Assembly (NCBI GenBank): GCA_947497755.1
Contig: CANMHT010000008.1
Span: 62,001-126,000 of the forward strand
Length of the DNA: 64,000 bases
Direction of reading: 5' to 3'
DNA from: an uncultured Polaribacter sp.
GTDB taxonomy: Bacteria > Bacteroidota > Bacteroidia > Flavobacteriales > Flavobacteriaceae
Shown: positions 25,264-35,135 of the stretch, piece after piece
Numbering within the stretch: the stretch's first letter is position 1
Layout: each line of letters opens with the position of its first letter
Notes under the pieces: generated by a model
What the model saw: only the letters and a program-made list of their open reading frames with translations
The model's database searches: none
What the model was told of the DNA's origin: nothing
Made by a program: the position numbers and the translations under genes

Positions 25264-26514
25264 TTAGTCAATTTTTCTTAGAGCTACACAAGCGTTATGT
25301 CCTCCAAAACCAAATGTATTACTAATTGCTACTTTAACTTCTCTCTCTTGAGCCTTATTAAATGTAAAGTTTAATTTATTATCAATTTGGTCATCATCTG
25401 TAAAGTGATTAATTGTAGGCGGAACCATTCCGTTCTTTATGGCAAGTACAGAAGCAATTGCTTCAATTGCACCCGCTGCACCTAATAAGTGACCTGTCAT
25501 TGATTTTGTAGAGTTGATATTAATAGTATATGCATGCTCTCCAAAAACATCTAATATTGCTTTTGATTCTGCAATATCTCCTAATGGAGTAGAAGTTCCA
25601 TGCATGTTTATCGCGTCTACTTCTTCTGGCTGAATACCAGCATCTCTTAAACAATTTAACATTACGTTTCTTGCTCCTAATCCTTCTGGATGTGGTGCTG
25701 TAATATGATGCGCATCAGAAGACATTCCTCCTCCAATAATTTCTGCATAAATTTTAGCGCCACGAGCAACTGCATGTTCATATTCTTCAAGAACTAGAGC
25801 TCCCGCTCCTTCCCCTAAAACAAAACCTTCTCTATCTTTATCAAAAGGTCTAGATGCTGTTTCTGGACTATCATTTCTTGTAGATAGTGCATGCATTGCA
25901 TTAAAACCTCCCATACCTGCCTCGGTAACTGCAGCTTCTGAACCACCAGTAATAATGGCATCAGCATGACCAAGTCTAATATAGTTTAATGAATCTATAA
26001 TAGCATTAGAAGACGATGCACATGCAGAAACAGTTGCAAAGTTTGGTCCTCTAAAACCATGTTTAATAGAGATATGTCCTGGGGCAATATCAGCAATCAT
26101 TTTTGGAATAAAGAAAGGATTAAACCTTGGTGTTCCATCACCACTATTAAAGTTGGTAACTTCTTGTTGGAAAGTTTCTAAACCTCCAATACCAGAACCC
26201 CAAATAACTCCAATTCTATCTGGATTATGATCTGCTGAGTTTAAACCAGAATCAGCAATAGCTTCATCTGAAGCAACCATCGCATATTGCGTAAAGCGAT
26301 CCATTTTACGTGCTTCTTTTCTATCTAGAAAATCGGTTGCTTTAAAGTTTTTTAATTCACAAGCAAAACGAGTTTTGAACTTAGTAGCATCAAAATACGT
26401 TATAGGTGCAGCTCCGCTAACTCCGTTAACTAAACCGCTCCAATATTCTTGTATATTATTACCAATTGGTGTCAATGCACCAAGTCCAGTGATTACAACT
26501 CGTTTTATTTGCAT
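25264..26514 (-). CDS. fabF: beta-ketoacyl-ACP synthase II
   Basis: Condenses malonyl-ACP with acyl-ACP in fatty acid elongation. From the ATG at 26514 (MQIKRVVITGLGALTPIG) it is 416 aa; the open frame extends into acpP but the family starts here. The nucleophile Cys is in VSACASSSNA, and the two catalytic His in NMHGTSTPLGD and KSMTGHLLGAAGA. Seven nt after acpP. Confidence 0.95.
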   Translation of the reverse strand: MQIKRVVITGLGALTPIGNNIQEYWSGLVNGVSGAAPITYFDATKFKTRFACELKNFKATDFLDRKEARKMDRFTQYAMVASDEAIADSGLNSADHNPDRIGVIWGSGIGGLETFQQEVTNFNSGDGTPRFNPFFIPKMIADIAPGHISIKHGFRGPNFATVSACASSSNAIIDSLNYIRLGHADAIITGGSEAAVTEAGMGGFNAMHALSTRNDSPETASRPFDKDREGFVLGEGAGALVLEEYEHAVARGAKIYAEIIGGGMSSDAHHITAPHPEGLGARNVMLNCLRDAGIQPEEVDAINMHGTSTPLGDIAESKAILDVFGEHAYTININSTKSMTGHLLGAAGAIEAIASVLAIKNGMVPPTINHFTDDDQIDNKLNFTFNKAQEREVKVAISNTFGFGGHNACVALRKID

Positions 26515-26521
26515 ATGAAAT

Positions 26522-26758
26522 TTACTTTTTTGCTTCTTCAATATAGCTTACTGCTTGACCAACAGTTCCAATGTTTTCTGCTTGATCATCTGGAATTTGA
26601 ATATCAAATTCTTTTTCGAATTCCATAATTAATTCTACAGTATCTAAAGAATCTGCTCCTAAATCGTTTGTAAAGCTTGCTTCGTTTGTTACTTCGTTAT
26701 CGTCTACTCCTAATTTGTCTACGATAATAGCTTTTACTCTTGATGCAATGTCTGACAT
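26522..26758 (-). CDS. acpP: acyl carrier protein
   Basis: 78-aa acidic carrier of growing fatty acids. The phosphopantetheine serine is S37 in [10 protein letters not shown]. First gene of the acpP-fabF-rnc operon. An exact -7 box TATTTTTG lies upstream (26791-26798). Confidence 0.96.
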   Translation of the reverse strand: MSDIASRVKAIIVDKLGVDDNEVTNEASFTNDLGADSLDTVELIMEFEKEFDIQIPDDQAENIGTVGQAVSYIEEAKK

Positions 26759-26790
26759 AATTTTGTAAGTTTTAAAATTTAAATCGGGGA

Positions 26791-26798
26791 CAAAAATA
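26791..26798 (-). promoter_or_regulatory. -7 box of acpP operon
   Basis: TATTTTTG on the minus strand, matching TAnnTTTG, 32 nt before the acpP ATG. Confidence 0.5.
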
Positions 26799-26935
26799 CG
26801 AATCTTATTATTTAATTCTAATTTTTCACCGAAAATTGTTCAATCTAAATTAAAAAAAATCTTCAAACTTTTATCAAAGTAGGCAACAATCTTAATAATT
26901 ATTCTTTTTTTTGTACTGTTACAAATCTATTTTAA

Positions 26936-27499
26936 ATGAAACGAATTGCCATTTTTGCTTCTGGTTCTGGCTCTAATGCAGAAAATATTATTACATATTT
27001 TAACACAACTAAATCTGCAATAGTTACTTTTGTGTTTTGCAATTCTAAAAAAGCAAAAGTATTTGACAGGTGTAAAAGATTAAAGATTCCTGCTGTTTTA
27101 TTTAATAGAACCGATTTTTTTGAGTCTGAAAAAATCTTAACTCAACTAAAAGACACTGCTGACATTATTGTTTTAGCTGGTTTTTTATGGAAAGTTCCTT
27201 CAAACTTAATCAATGCTTTTCCTAATAAAATTATCAATATTCACCCAGCATTATTACCAAAATATGGTGGGAAAGGAATGTATGGAATGCATGTACATAA
27301 TGCTGTAAAAGAGAATAAAGAATCAGAAACTGGCATTACCATTCATTTTGTAAATGAAAATTATGACGAAGGTGCTATTATTTTTCAAGCCACTACACAA
27401 TTAGAATCTACAGATTCTCCAGAAGATATTGCTCAAAAAATACACGCTTTAGAATACGAACACTTTCCTAAGGTAATCGAATCTATAATTGTACAGTAA
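26936..27499 (+). CDS. purN: phosphoribosylglycinamide formyltransferase
   Basis: Folate-dependent third step of purine synthesis. 187 aa. The N-terminal SGSGSNAENII loop, the catalytic Asn-His in KIINIHPALLPKYGGKGMYG, and the Asp in NENYDEGAIIFQ are all present. Divergent from acpP, a common arrangement in Bacteroidetes. Its stop overlaps the next ATG by one base (TAATG). Confidence 0.93.
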   Translation: MKRIAIFASGSGSNAENIITYFNTTKSAIVTFVFCNSKKAKVFDRCKRLKIPAVLFNRTDFFESEKILTQLKDTADIIVLAGFLWKVPSNLINAFPNKIINIHPALLPKYGGKGMYGMHVHNAVKENKESETGITIHFVNENYDEGAIIFQATTQLESTDSPEDIAQKIHALEYEHFPKVIESIIVQ

Positions 27500-28134
27500 T
27501 GGCAAAAAAGAAGTATTACGTAGTCTGGAACGGTCATAAAAAAGGAGTATTCTCTTCTTGGGAAGCTTGTAAAAAACAAATTGACGGTTTTAAAGGTGCA
27601 CAATACAAAGCTTTTGCAGATAAAACCGAAGCACAATTAGCCTACAATAAAAACTATTTTGCTTACAAAGGAAAGAATACTAAAAAACCTACCTTATCTG
27701 AAGCTGAAAAGGAAAAATACGGAAAACCCATTTTAGAAAGTATTTCTGTAGATGCCGCTTGTAGTGGTAATCCTGGAAAAATGGAATATAGAGGCGTATT
27801 AACTCATAATAAACAACAAATATTTATCAAAGGACCATATCATAATGGCACTAATAATATTGGAGAGTTTTTAGCTTTGGTTCATGGCTTAGCTTTATTA
27901 AAAAGTAAAAACAAAGAAGATATTCCTATCTATTCTGACTCTAAAATAGCCATGAGTTGGGTACGTAAAAAACAATGTAGAACCAATGTTGCGTTTGATG
28001 CTTCTAATAAAGACTTATTAGAATTAATAAAACGTGCAGAAAAATGGTTGCAACAAAACACTTTTAAAAATCCTATTTTAAAATGGGAAACCAAAGCTTG
28101 GGGAGAAATTCCTGCTGATTTTGGAAGAAAATAA
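27499..28134 (+). CDS. rnhA: ribonuclease H with N-terminal viroplasmin/RHBD domain
   Basis: Degrades RNA in RNA-DNA hybrids. The N-terminal hybrid-binding domain reads KKYYVVWNGHKKGVFSSWEA (from residue 3). The catalytic domain begins ISVDAACSGNPG, with a GEFLALVHGL acidic helix and IYSDSKIAMSWV. 211 aa, full length. The arrangement is like eukaryotic RNase H1. Co-transcribed with purN. Confidence 0.9.
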   Translation: MAKKKYYVVWNGHKKGVFSSWEACKKQIDGFKGAQYKAFADKTEAQLAYNKNYFAYKGKNTKKPTLSEAEKEKYGKPILESISVDAACSGNPGKMEYRGVLTHNKQQIFIKGPYHNGTNNIGEFLALVHGLALLKSKNKEDIPIYSDSKIAMSWVRKKQCRTNVAFDASNKDLLELIKRAEKWLQQNTFKNPILKWETKAWGEIPADFGRK

Positions 28135-28137
28135 TTC

Positions 28138-29349
28138 TTAGCTCAACATCATTTTTGCTTTTTGCACTGCATTTACCAATAAATCAATCTCTTCTTTGGT
28201 ATTGTAAAAAGAAAAAGAAGCTCTTACAGTACCCGGAATATTATAAAAATTCATGATTGGTTGCGCACAATGATGCCCTGTTCTTACAGCAACTCCCAAT
28301 TTATCTAAAATAGCTCCAATATCATAAGGGTGTATTCCTTCAATATTAAATGAAATAACCGCTGTTTTATCTTCAGTTCCGTAAATGGTTAACCCCTCAA
28401 TTTCTTGTAATTTTTCTGTTCCGTAGATTAACAGTTCATGTTCATAAGCTCCAATGGCGTCAAAGCCTATAGCATTCATATAATCTAAGGCTACTCCAAA
28501 TGCAATTCCACCACAAATATTTGGTGTACCTGCTTCAAATTTATGTGGCAATCCAGCATAGGTAGTTTTTTCGAAAGTAACCGTTTCTATCATTTCTCCT
28601 CCTCCTTGATAAGGTGGTAATTTTTCTAACCATTCAGATTTTCCATACAAAATACCTACTCCTGTAGGCCCACAAATTTTATGTGCAGAAGCCACATAAA
28701 AATCTACATCTAATTCTTGTACATCTGGTTTTATATGTGGTGTTGCTTGCGCACCATCAATTAAAACAGCTGCACCTACTTGATGTGCTTTTGCAATCAT
28801 CTCTTTTATAGGATTAATGATTCCTAATGCATTAGATACGTGATTGCAAAAAACAAGTTTTGTTTTCTCAGAAATCAACGTGTTATAAACAGACATATCC
28901 AATGTTCCATTTTCTAACATCGGAATAACTTTTAATACAGCTCCCGTTTTCTCACACAACATTTGCCAAGGCACAATATTAGAATGATGCTCTAAAGCAG
29001 AAACGATGATTTCATCTCCAGAAGTTAGCAAGGCTTCAAATCCAGAAGCAACCATATTAATACTATCTGTTGTACCAGAAGTTAAAATAATCTCATATGC
29101 ATTTTTAGCATTAAAATGTTGTTGAATCTTTATACGTGCTTCTTCATATAAGTCAGTAGCTTCCTGACTTAAGGTATGTACACCTCTATGAATATTAGCA
29201 TTGTAATTTGTATAATAATTTACAATGGCATCAATCACAACTTGTGGTGTTTGAGAGGTAGCTGCATTATCAAAATACACCAAAGGTTTTCCATTCACTT
29301 CTCTTTTAAGTATTGGAAAATCTTCTCTTATCTTTTCTACTGGAAACAT
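28138..29349 (-). CDS. sufS: cysteine desulfurase (SufS type)
   Basis: PLP enzyme that takes sulfur from cysteine for iron-sulfur assembly. 403 aa. The PLP lysine is in SAHKICGPTGVG and the active-site Cys in RTGHHCAQP, the SufS/group II form. It belongs functionally with sufABCD but is separated from sufD by a serine hydrolase gene on the other strand. Its own -7 box TACTTTTG is at 29369-29376. Confidence 0.93.
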   Translation of the reverse strand: MFPVEKIREDFPILKREVNGKPLVYFDNAATSQTPQVVIDAIVNYYTNYNANIHRGVHTLSQEATDLYEEARIKIQQHFNAKNAYEIILTSGTTDSINMVASGFEALLTSGDEIIVSALEHHSNIVPWQMLCEKTGAVLKVIPMLENGTLDMSVYNTLISEKTKLVFCNHVSNALGIINPIKEMIAKAHQVGAAVLIDGAQATPHIKPDVQELDVDFYVASAHKICGPTGVGILYGKSEWLEKLPPYQGGGEMIETVTFEKTTYAGLPHKFEAGTPNICGGIAFGVALDYMNAIGFDAIGAYEHELLIYGTEKLQEIEGLTIYGTEDKTAVISFNIEGIHPYDIGAILDKLGVAVRTGHHCAQPIMNFYNIPGTVRASFSFYNTKEEIDLLVNAVQKAKMMLS

Positions 29350-29368
29350 AATCTAACTGTTTGAAATA

Positions 29369-29376
29369 CAAAAGTA
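29369..29376 (-). promoter_or_regulatory. -7 box of sufS
   Basis: TACTTTTG on the minus strand, 19 nt before the sufS ATG, fitting TAnnTTTG; it supports independent transcription of sufS. Confidence 0.5.
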
Positions 29377-29449
29377 GTACATGCAATTGAAAACTTACTT
29401 AGAAGAACACTTAAATTATTATATTTACAACTATTAATTTTACTTTTCT

Positions 29450-30769
29450 ATGAAAATCCTTAAAAGAAGTCTCCTTCTCCTCTTAACTTTAGTACTAATA
29501 ATTGTAGTTTATAATTACCCAAAGCTTAATATTATTGCTGGTTATTCTGCAAAAAACATGAGTTCTTCTGTATTTTTAGCCAATAGAACTGCTGCATTTA
29601 CAGACAGCACAGACAACAATTTTTCTCCGATTAATTTAGGAACCGATAAGGTAGATAAAGCTTCTAAAACTGCAACCTCTTCTGTATTTGGTCTACTAAC
29701 CAGAAAAGCTATTTATAGAGAAGGAGTTGGTAGTGTTTTAATTGATGATGACTTTGATACTTCTGCAAAAGTAAAAACACCTAAAAGAACAGAAGCAGAC
29801 AACACCACACCGTTCCCTTATGGAAACGGCAACCAAAAAGACACATTATTTAGCAATGTAAAATACCCACAATTAAACGCAGCTGTAGCAAATCACTTTA
29901 GCAAAGAAAACAAAACTAGAGCTGTTTTGGTAGTTCATAAAGACCAAATAATTGCTGAAAAATATGCTACTGGTTTTACCAAAGATTCTAGAATCTTAGG
30001 TTGGTCTATGACCAAGAGTATTATGAGTACAGTTTATGGAATTTTACAGCATCAAGGAAAAATTGATATCAACAGTAAAGCTCCCATTAACGAATGGCAA
30101 AATGACGAAAGAAAAAATATTACCATTAATGATCTACTACATATGAATAGTGGTTTGGAATGGGATGAAAACTACAATGAAATTTCTGATGTTACCAAAA
30201 TGCTTTTCTTAGAAAGAGACATGACTAAGATTCAAGCAAAAAAACAATTGGTTGGAAAAACCAATGAAACTTGGAATTACTCTTCAGGAACCAGCAATCT
30301 ATTATCAGGAATTCTTCGTGCTCAATTTAAAACCCATCAAGATTATTTAGATTATTGGTATACCGATTTTATTGATAAAATTGGCATGAACTCTATGCTT
30401 ATTGAAACTGATATGACAGGAAATTATGTTGGTTCTTCTTATGCTTGGGCAACACCTAGAGATTGGGCTAAGTTTGGTTTATTATATCTACACAATGGAA
30501 ATTGGAATGGAGAAAAGTTATTTAACAAAGATTGGGTTAACTATGTAAGTACTCCAACTAACAATTCTAAGGGAACATATGGCGGACATTTTTGGTTAAA
30601 TGCAGAAAGTAAATTCCCAGATGTTCCAACCAATATGTATTATGCAAGCGGATATCAGGGACAATTTGTTTTTGTTTTTCCTGATTTAGATTTGGTAATT
30701 GTTCGTATGGGATTGGCTCGTATAGATGTAAATGAATTTCTAAAAGGAATTTTAGAAAGTATTGAATAA
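29450..30769 (+). CDS. serine hydrolase, beta-lactamase (class C-like) family
   Basis: A 439-aa envelope protein with an N-terminal membrane anchor (6-22). The S-x-x-K motif is S186-M-T-K189 and the Tyr motif is Y277-S-S. It resembles 6-aminohexanoate-dimer hydrolase/EstB-type esterases more than true beta-lactamases. Periplasmic, substrate unknown. It is inserted between sufD and sufS on the opposite strand. Confidence 0.85.
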   Translation: MKILKRSLLLLLTLVLIIVVYNYPKLNIIAGYSAKNMSSSVFLANRTAAFTDSTDNNFSPINLGTDKVDKASKTATSSVFGLLTRKAIYREGVGSVLIDDDFDTSAKVKTPKRTEADNTTPFPYGNGNQKDTLFSNVKYPQLNAAVANHFSKENKTRAVLVVHKDQIIAEKYATGFTKDSRILGWSMTKSIMSTVYGILQHQGKIDINSKAPINEWQNDERKNITINDLLHMNSGLEWDENYNEISDVTKMLFLERDMTKIQAKKQLVGKTNETWNYSSGTSNLLSGILRAQFKTHQDYLDYWYTDFIDKIGMNSMLIETDMTGNYVGSSYAWATPRDWAKFGLLYLHNGNWNGEKLFNKDWVNYVSTPTNNSKGTYGGHFWLNAESKFPDVPTNMYYASGYQGQFVFVFPDLDLVIVRMGLARIDVNEFLKGILESIE

Positions 30770-30791
30770 TAACTTTCTAAATACACAATAA

Positions 30792-30815
30792 AAAACCACG
30801 CTAATCGCGTGGTTT
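30792..30815. terminator. bidirectional terminator
   Basis: AAAACCACG-CTAAT-CGCGTGGTTTT stem between the converging hydrolase gene and sufD. Confidence 0.8.
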
Positions 30816-30841
30816 TATTTTATCTAAAAGGATTGATTTAA

Positions 30842-32155
30842 TTACAAATCAAATCCTAAATTTACTCCTAATTTTGAAGCAATTAATTTGTTAATTCTAG
30901 ATTTCACTTCTGGAATCTTTACACTTTCTAGTACTGTATTTGCAAAAGCATACATTAACAAAGCTCTTCCTTCTTTTTTCGGAATTCCTCTTTGTTGCAT
31001 ATAAAACAATGCATCTTCATCCAATTGACCAATCGTACATCCGTGAGAACACTTCACATCATCTGCAAAAATCTCTAATTGAGGTTTTGCATTGATTGTT
31101 GCTTTATCGCTCACTAATACATTATTATTTTGTTGGTATGCATTGGTTTTTTGTGCTTCTTTTTCTACAATCACCTTTCCATTAAAAACTCCTGTAGAAC
31201 GCATGTCGTAGATTCCTTTATAATCTTGGTGACTTTCACAATTTGGTTCTATATGATGTACCAATGTATGGTGATCTACATGTTGTTTACCTCCAATAAT
31301 AGTAATCCCTTTTAAAATAGAATCTATATGCTCTCCTTTTTGGTAAAAGTTTAAATTATTTCGGGTAATATTTCCTCCAAAAGAAAAAGTATGTACAGAA
31401 ACCACACTATTGGTTTGCTGCTCAATATAAGTATTGTCTACTAAAGTAGCATTTACATTATCATTCTGAATCTTATAGTAATCAACTGTTGCATTTCTCG
31501 CAGCAAAAACCTCAGTTACAACATTACTTAATGCCGCATTGTCTGTTAAGCTTTGATGGCGTTCAATAATTTGAACATGTGCATTTTCTTCTACAACAAT
31601 TAAATTACGTGGTTGCACTAAAGTAGCAGTTTCTTTACCTGTAGTAAAATTAATAATTTGTATCGGTTTTTCTACCTCTACACCTCTCGGAATATACACA
31701 TATGCTCCTTCATTAGCATAAGCAGTATTTAAGGAGGTTAAATTATCTTGCTTAGCAGCTTTGTTAAAATAATTTTCAATAACTGCCTTGTATTTTGATT
31801 TTGTCAATGCTGAAGACATCAAACAAATATCTTTCCCATCGTGTGTAGTATCAGATAAAAAAGAGCTGTATTTCCCATCAATAAAAATAATTTTATAACT
31901 ATCAATATCATGAATAAAATACTTCTTTACATCTGCAAACTCTACAGTGTTTTCTTTGTTAGGAAAGATGCTATAATCATCTTTTAATACCGAATTTAAA
32001 GAAGTGTATTTCCAAGCTTCAAGCTTTTTTGTTGGAAATCCTAATTTCTCAAAATTCTGTAGTGCTTTCGATCGAATATCATGAATATCTGTATTGATAT
32101 TCACTTCGTTTTCAAAAGCAACATAAGATGATATTAATTTTTCTTTTAATTCCAT
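30842..32155 (-). CDS. sufD: Fe-S cluster assembly protein SufD
   Basis: Scaffold partner of SufB and SufC. 437 aa; the right-handed beta-helix core carries the SufBD hallmark regions (HVQIIERHQSL, GGNITRNNLNFYQKGEHID, DDVKCSHGCTIGQLDEDALFYMQQRGI). It is the last gene of sufA-B-C-D, about 80 nt after sufC. Confidence 0.93.
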   Translation of the reverse strand: MELKEKLISSYVAFENEVNINTDIHDIRSKALQNFEKLGFPTKKLEAWKYTSLNSVLKDDYSIFPNKENTVEFADVKKYFIHDIDSYKIIFIDGKYSSFLSDTTHDGKDICLMSSALTKSKYKAVIENYFNKAAKQDNLTSLNTAYANEGAYVYIPRGVEVEKPIQIINFTTGKETATLVQPRNLIVVEENAHVQIIERHQSLTDNAALSNVVTEVFAARNATVDYYKIQNDNVNATLVDNTYIEQQTNSVVSVHTFSFGGNITRNNLNFYQKGEHIDSILKGITIIGGKQHVDHHTLVHHIEPNCESHQDYKGIYDMRSTGVFNGKVIVEKEAQKTNAYQQNNNVLVSDKATINAKPQLEIFADDVKCSHGCTIGQLDEDALFYMQQRGIPKKEGRALLMYAFANTVLESVKIPEVKSRINKLIASKLGVNLGFDL

Positions 32156-32236
32156 TCTCTTTTAGTTTAAAGTCGATTGTAAAAAGTTGACAGAAATACT
32201 CTCATTACTTTTTCTTTAGACTTTCTCTTTAGACTT

Positions 32237-32989
32237 TTAACTATTTACTTCTTCCTTAATCCAGTCGTATCCCTTCTCTTCTAACTCTAAAGCTAAAGAT
32301 GCATCACCCGTTTTTACAATTTTACCATCGTGTAAAACGTGTACATAATCTGGAACAATATAATCTAACAAACGTTGGTAGTGTGTAATTACAATTACCG
32401 CATTGTCTTTTGATTTTAATTTATTTACACCGTTTGCAACAATTCGTAAGGCATCAATATCTAATCCAGAATCTGTTTCATCTAAAATGGCTAGTTTAGG
32501 TTCTAACATTGCCATTTGAAAAATTTCATTACGCTTCTTTTCTCCTCCAGAAAATCCTTCGTTTAAAGAACGTGATAAGAACTTACGATCAATTTCTAAT
32601 AATTCAGATTTTTCACGAATCTTTTTAAGCATTTCTTTGGCAGGCATTTCTTCCTGTCCTTTTGCTTTACGAGATTCGTTAATTGCTGTTTTAATAAAGT
32701 TTGTTACTGTTACTCCTGGAATCTCAACTGGATATTGAAAAGATAAAAACACCCCATTATGTGCTCTTTCTTCTGGAGCAAGTTCGCTAATATCTTCTCC
32801 ATCTAACTCAATAATTCCATCGGTAACTTCGTATTCTTCTTTACCAGCAATTACAGAAGCCATGGTACTTTTTCCTGCTCCGTTAGGTCCCATTATTGCA
32901 TGTACTTCTCCTGCTTTCACCTCTAAATTCAATCCTTTTAAGATTGATTTATCTTCTACTTCTGCGTGTAAATTGTTAATTTTTAACAT
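32237..32989 (-). CDS. sufC: Fe-S cluster assembly ATPase SufC
   Basis: ABC-type ATPase that drives SufBD. 250 aa. Walker A GPNGAGKST (34-42), signature FSGGEKKR, Walker B LAILDETDSGLD. Cytoplasmic; no membrane partner is needed. It follows sufB by about 85 nt that contain two palindromes. Confidence 0.95.
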   Translation of the reverse strand: MLKINNLHAEVEDKSILKGLNLEVKAGEVHAIMGPNGAGKSTMASVIAGKEEYEVTDGIIELDGEDISELAPEERAHNGVFLSFQYPVEIPGVTVTNFIKTAINESRKAKGQEEMPAKEMLKKIREKSELLEIDRKFLSRSLNEGFSGGEKKRNEIFQMAMLEPKLAILDETDSGLDIDALRIVANGVNKLKSKDNAVIVITHYQRLLDYIVPDYVHVLHDGKIVKTGDASLALELEEKGYDWIKEEVNS

Positions 32990-33029
32990 CTCTATTCTTG
33001 TTAAATCGTGTATTTGTTTATTTGTGTAA

Positions 33030-33080
33030 TCGTTTAAACAGTTAAACGAATAAACGGTTAAAATTCTAAGAATTTTAACC
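33030..33080. repeat. two tandem palindromes between sufB and sufC
   Basis: First: TCGTTTAA-ACAG-TTAAACGA (33030-33049). Second: two perfect 12-bp arms, GGTTAAAATTCT and its complement, around one A (33056-33080), overlapping the sufB stop codon. Neither is followed by a long T run, so an RNA stability or processing element is more likely than a terminator. Confidence 0.6.
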
Positions 33081-34523
33081 TACACTACCTTCTAATGATA
33101 TTTCTAATAATTTTTGTGCTTCTACAGCAAATTCCATTGGCAACTTGTTTAGTACTTCTTTACTAAAACCGTTTACAATTAATGCAATTGCTTTTTCTGT
33201 ATCTATTCCACGTTGATTACAGTAAAACAATTGGTCTTCTCCAATTTTACTGGTAGTAGCTTCGTGCTCAATTTGAGCCGTTTTATTTTTTGCTTCTATG
33301 TATGGAAATGTATGTGCACCACATTCGTTCCCCATTAATAGAGAATCACATTGCGAAAAATTACGAGCGTTTTCTGCTCTCGAATTTATCTGCACTAAAC
33401 CTCTATAACTATTTTGTGATTTTCCTGCAGAAATTCCTTTAGAAATAATGGTTGACTTGGTATTCTTACCTAAGTGAATCATTTTTGTACCTGTATCTGC
33501 TTGCTGATGATTGTTCGTTACAGCAATTGAATAAAATTCTCCTACAGAATTATTCCCTTTTAATACACAACTAGGATATTTCCAAGTTACTGCAGAACCT
33601 GTTTCTACTTGAGTCCAAGAAATTTTTGCATTGGTTTCACATAATCCTCTTTTAGTAACAAAATTAAATACTCCTCCTTTTCCTTCTGCATCTCCTGGAA
33701 ACCAGTTTTGAACTGTAGAATATTTAATTTCTGCATCATCCATCGCTATTAATTCAACTACAGCCGCGTGTAATTGATTTTCATCTCTTTGTGGTGCTGT
33801 ACAACCTTCTAAATACGAAACATAACTTCCTTTGTCTGCAACTACTAAAGTTCTTTCAAACTGTCCAGTTCCTCCTTCATTAATTCTAAAGTAAGTTGAT
33901 AATTCCATTGGGCAACGAACTCCTTTTGGAATATAACAAAAAGATCCATCAGAAAAAACCGCCGAATTTAATGCTGCATAAAAATTATCTGTAGTTGGTA
34001 CTACCGTACCTAAGTATTTTTTCACCAATTCTGGATGCTCTTGAATCGCCTCTGAAATTGGCATAAAGATAATTCCTTTTTCTGCTAAAGTTTCTTTAAA
34101 AGTAGTTGCAACAGAAACAGAATCCATTACGATATCTACAGCAACATTAGCCAAACGTTTTTGCTCATCTAAAGAGATTCCTAATTTTTTAAACGTTTCT
34201 AATAAATCAGGATCAACCTCATCTAAACTGTTTAATTTAGGTTTCTTTTTTGGTGCAGAATAATAAGCGATTTCTTGAAAATCTGGTTTCGGATATTTTA
34301 CGTTTGCCCATTCTGGTTCTTCCATTTGTTTCCAAACTCTAAAAGCTTCCAAACGCCACTCGGTCATCCATTCTGGCTCATTTTTCTTTTTAGAAATAGC
34401 ACGAACCACATCTTCATTTAACCCTTTGGCAAAGGTTTCACTTTCTATATCTGTATAAAAACCATACTCATATTCTTTGGTTTTTAATTCTTCTCTTAAA
34501 TTATCTTCTGTGTATTTACTCAT
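33075..34523 (-). CDS. sufB: Fe-S cluster assembly protein SufB
   Basis: Main scaffold on which the cluster forms. 482 aa, full length. The family motifs [27 protein letters not shown] and [21 protein letters not shown] are visible. Ten nt after sufA. The stop codon lies within a 25-bp palindrome. Confidence 0.95.
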   Translation of the reverse strand: MSKYTEDNLREELKTKEYEYGFYTDIESETFAKGLNEDVVRAISKKKNEPEWMTEWRLEAFRVWKQMEEPEWANVKYPKPDFQEIAYYSAPKKKPKLNSLDEVDPDLLETFKKLGISLDEQKRLANVAVDIVMDSVSVATTFKETLAEKGIIFMPISEAIQEHPELVKKYLGTVVPTTDNFYAALNSAVFSDGSFCYIPKGVRCPMELSTYFRINEGGTGQFERTLVVADKGSYVSYLEGCTAPQRDENQLHAAVVELIAMDDAEIKYSTVQNWFPGDAEGKGGVFNFVTKRGLCETNAKISWTQVETGSAVTWKYPSCVLKGNNSVGEFYSIAVTNNHQQADTGTKMIHLGKNTKSTIISKGISAGKSQNSYRGLVQINSRAENARNFSQCDSLLMGNECGAHTFPYIEAKNKTAQIEHEATTSKIGEDQLFYCNQRGIDTEKAIALIVNGFSKEVLNKLPMEFAVEAQKLLEISLEGSVG

Positions 34524-34532
34524 TTCTAAAGT

Positions 34533-34862
34533 TTATAAAGAAAAACTTTCCCCACATCCGCAGGTTCTATTTGCATTTGGATTGTTAAATACAAATCCAC
34601 TTCCATTTAATCCGCCAGAATATTCTAAAGTTGTTCCTACTAAGTATAAAAAACTTTTCTTGTCAACAACAATTCTTACACTGTTATCTTCAAATATTTT
34701 ATCTTCTTCGTTTTGAGTTTTATCAAACTTTAAATCGTACGATAAACCAGAACATCCGCCGCTTTTTACACCAACGCGAACAAAGTCTGTTGTTGCATCA
34801 AATCCATCGTCATTCATTAACTCAATGACCTTCTTTTTTGCTGTGTCTGAAACTTTTATCAT
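34533..34862 (-). CDS. sufA: A-type Fe-S carrier (SufA/IscA/HesB)
   Basis: 109-aa carrier passing clusters to target proteins. The three conserved cysteines are C37 (GGCSGLSY) and C101, C103 (TCGCGESFSL). First gene of the suf operon, with an exact TATATTTG -7 box at 34893-34900. Confidence 0.93.
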   Translation of the reverse strand: MIKVSDTAKKKVIELMNDDGFDATTDFVRVGVKSGGCSGLSYDLKFDKTQNEEDKIFEDNSVRIVVDKKSFLYLVGTTLEYSGGLNGSGFVFNNPNANRTCGCGESFSL

Positions 34863-34892
34863 AATTAAAATAGATTAAATCTAAATTGACTG

Positions 34893-34900
34893 CAAATATA
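34893..34900 (-). promoter_or_regulatory. -7 box of sufABCD
   Basis: TATATTTG on the minus strand, 30 nt before the sufA ATG; exact TAnnTTTG match. Confidence 0.55.
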
Positions 34901-35135
34901 CTGACAAAATATGATTTTTATCATCTTTTGGTATGATTAAAATTGATTATAGGATTGTCAAAACCAATTTTATCTATTTTTTAGCAGCTCTTTGCATTAA
35001 AAACAACATCATTCATTCTTCATATTTTCACGTATTACTTTGTAAGTAAAACTGTTAACGTACTGTTAAAAAAAAGCCATAAATCGTATTAACAAAGATT
35101 TAAACTTACTTTTATTCCAACTAAAAACTAACCTA

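Noticed and set aside
29450..30769. True class C beta-lactamase (antibiotic resistance)
   Set aside because: The Ser-x-x-Lys and Tyr motifs are those of the broad serine-hydrolase family; the membrane anchor and overall sequence look like an esterase-type relative, not a resistance enzyme.
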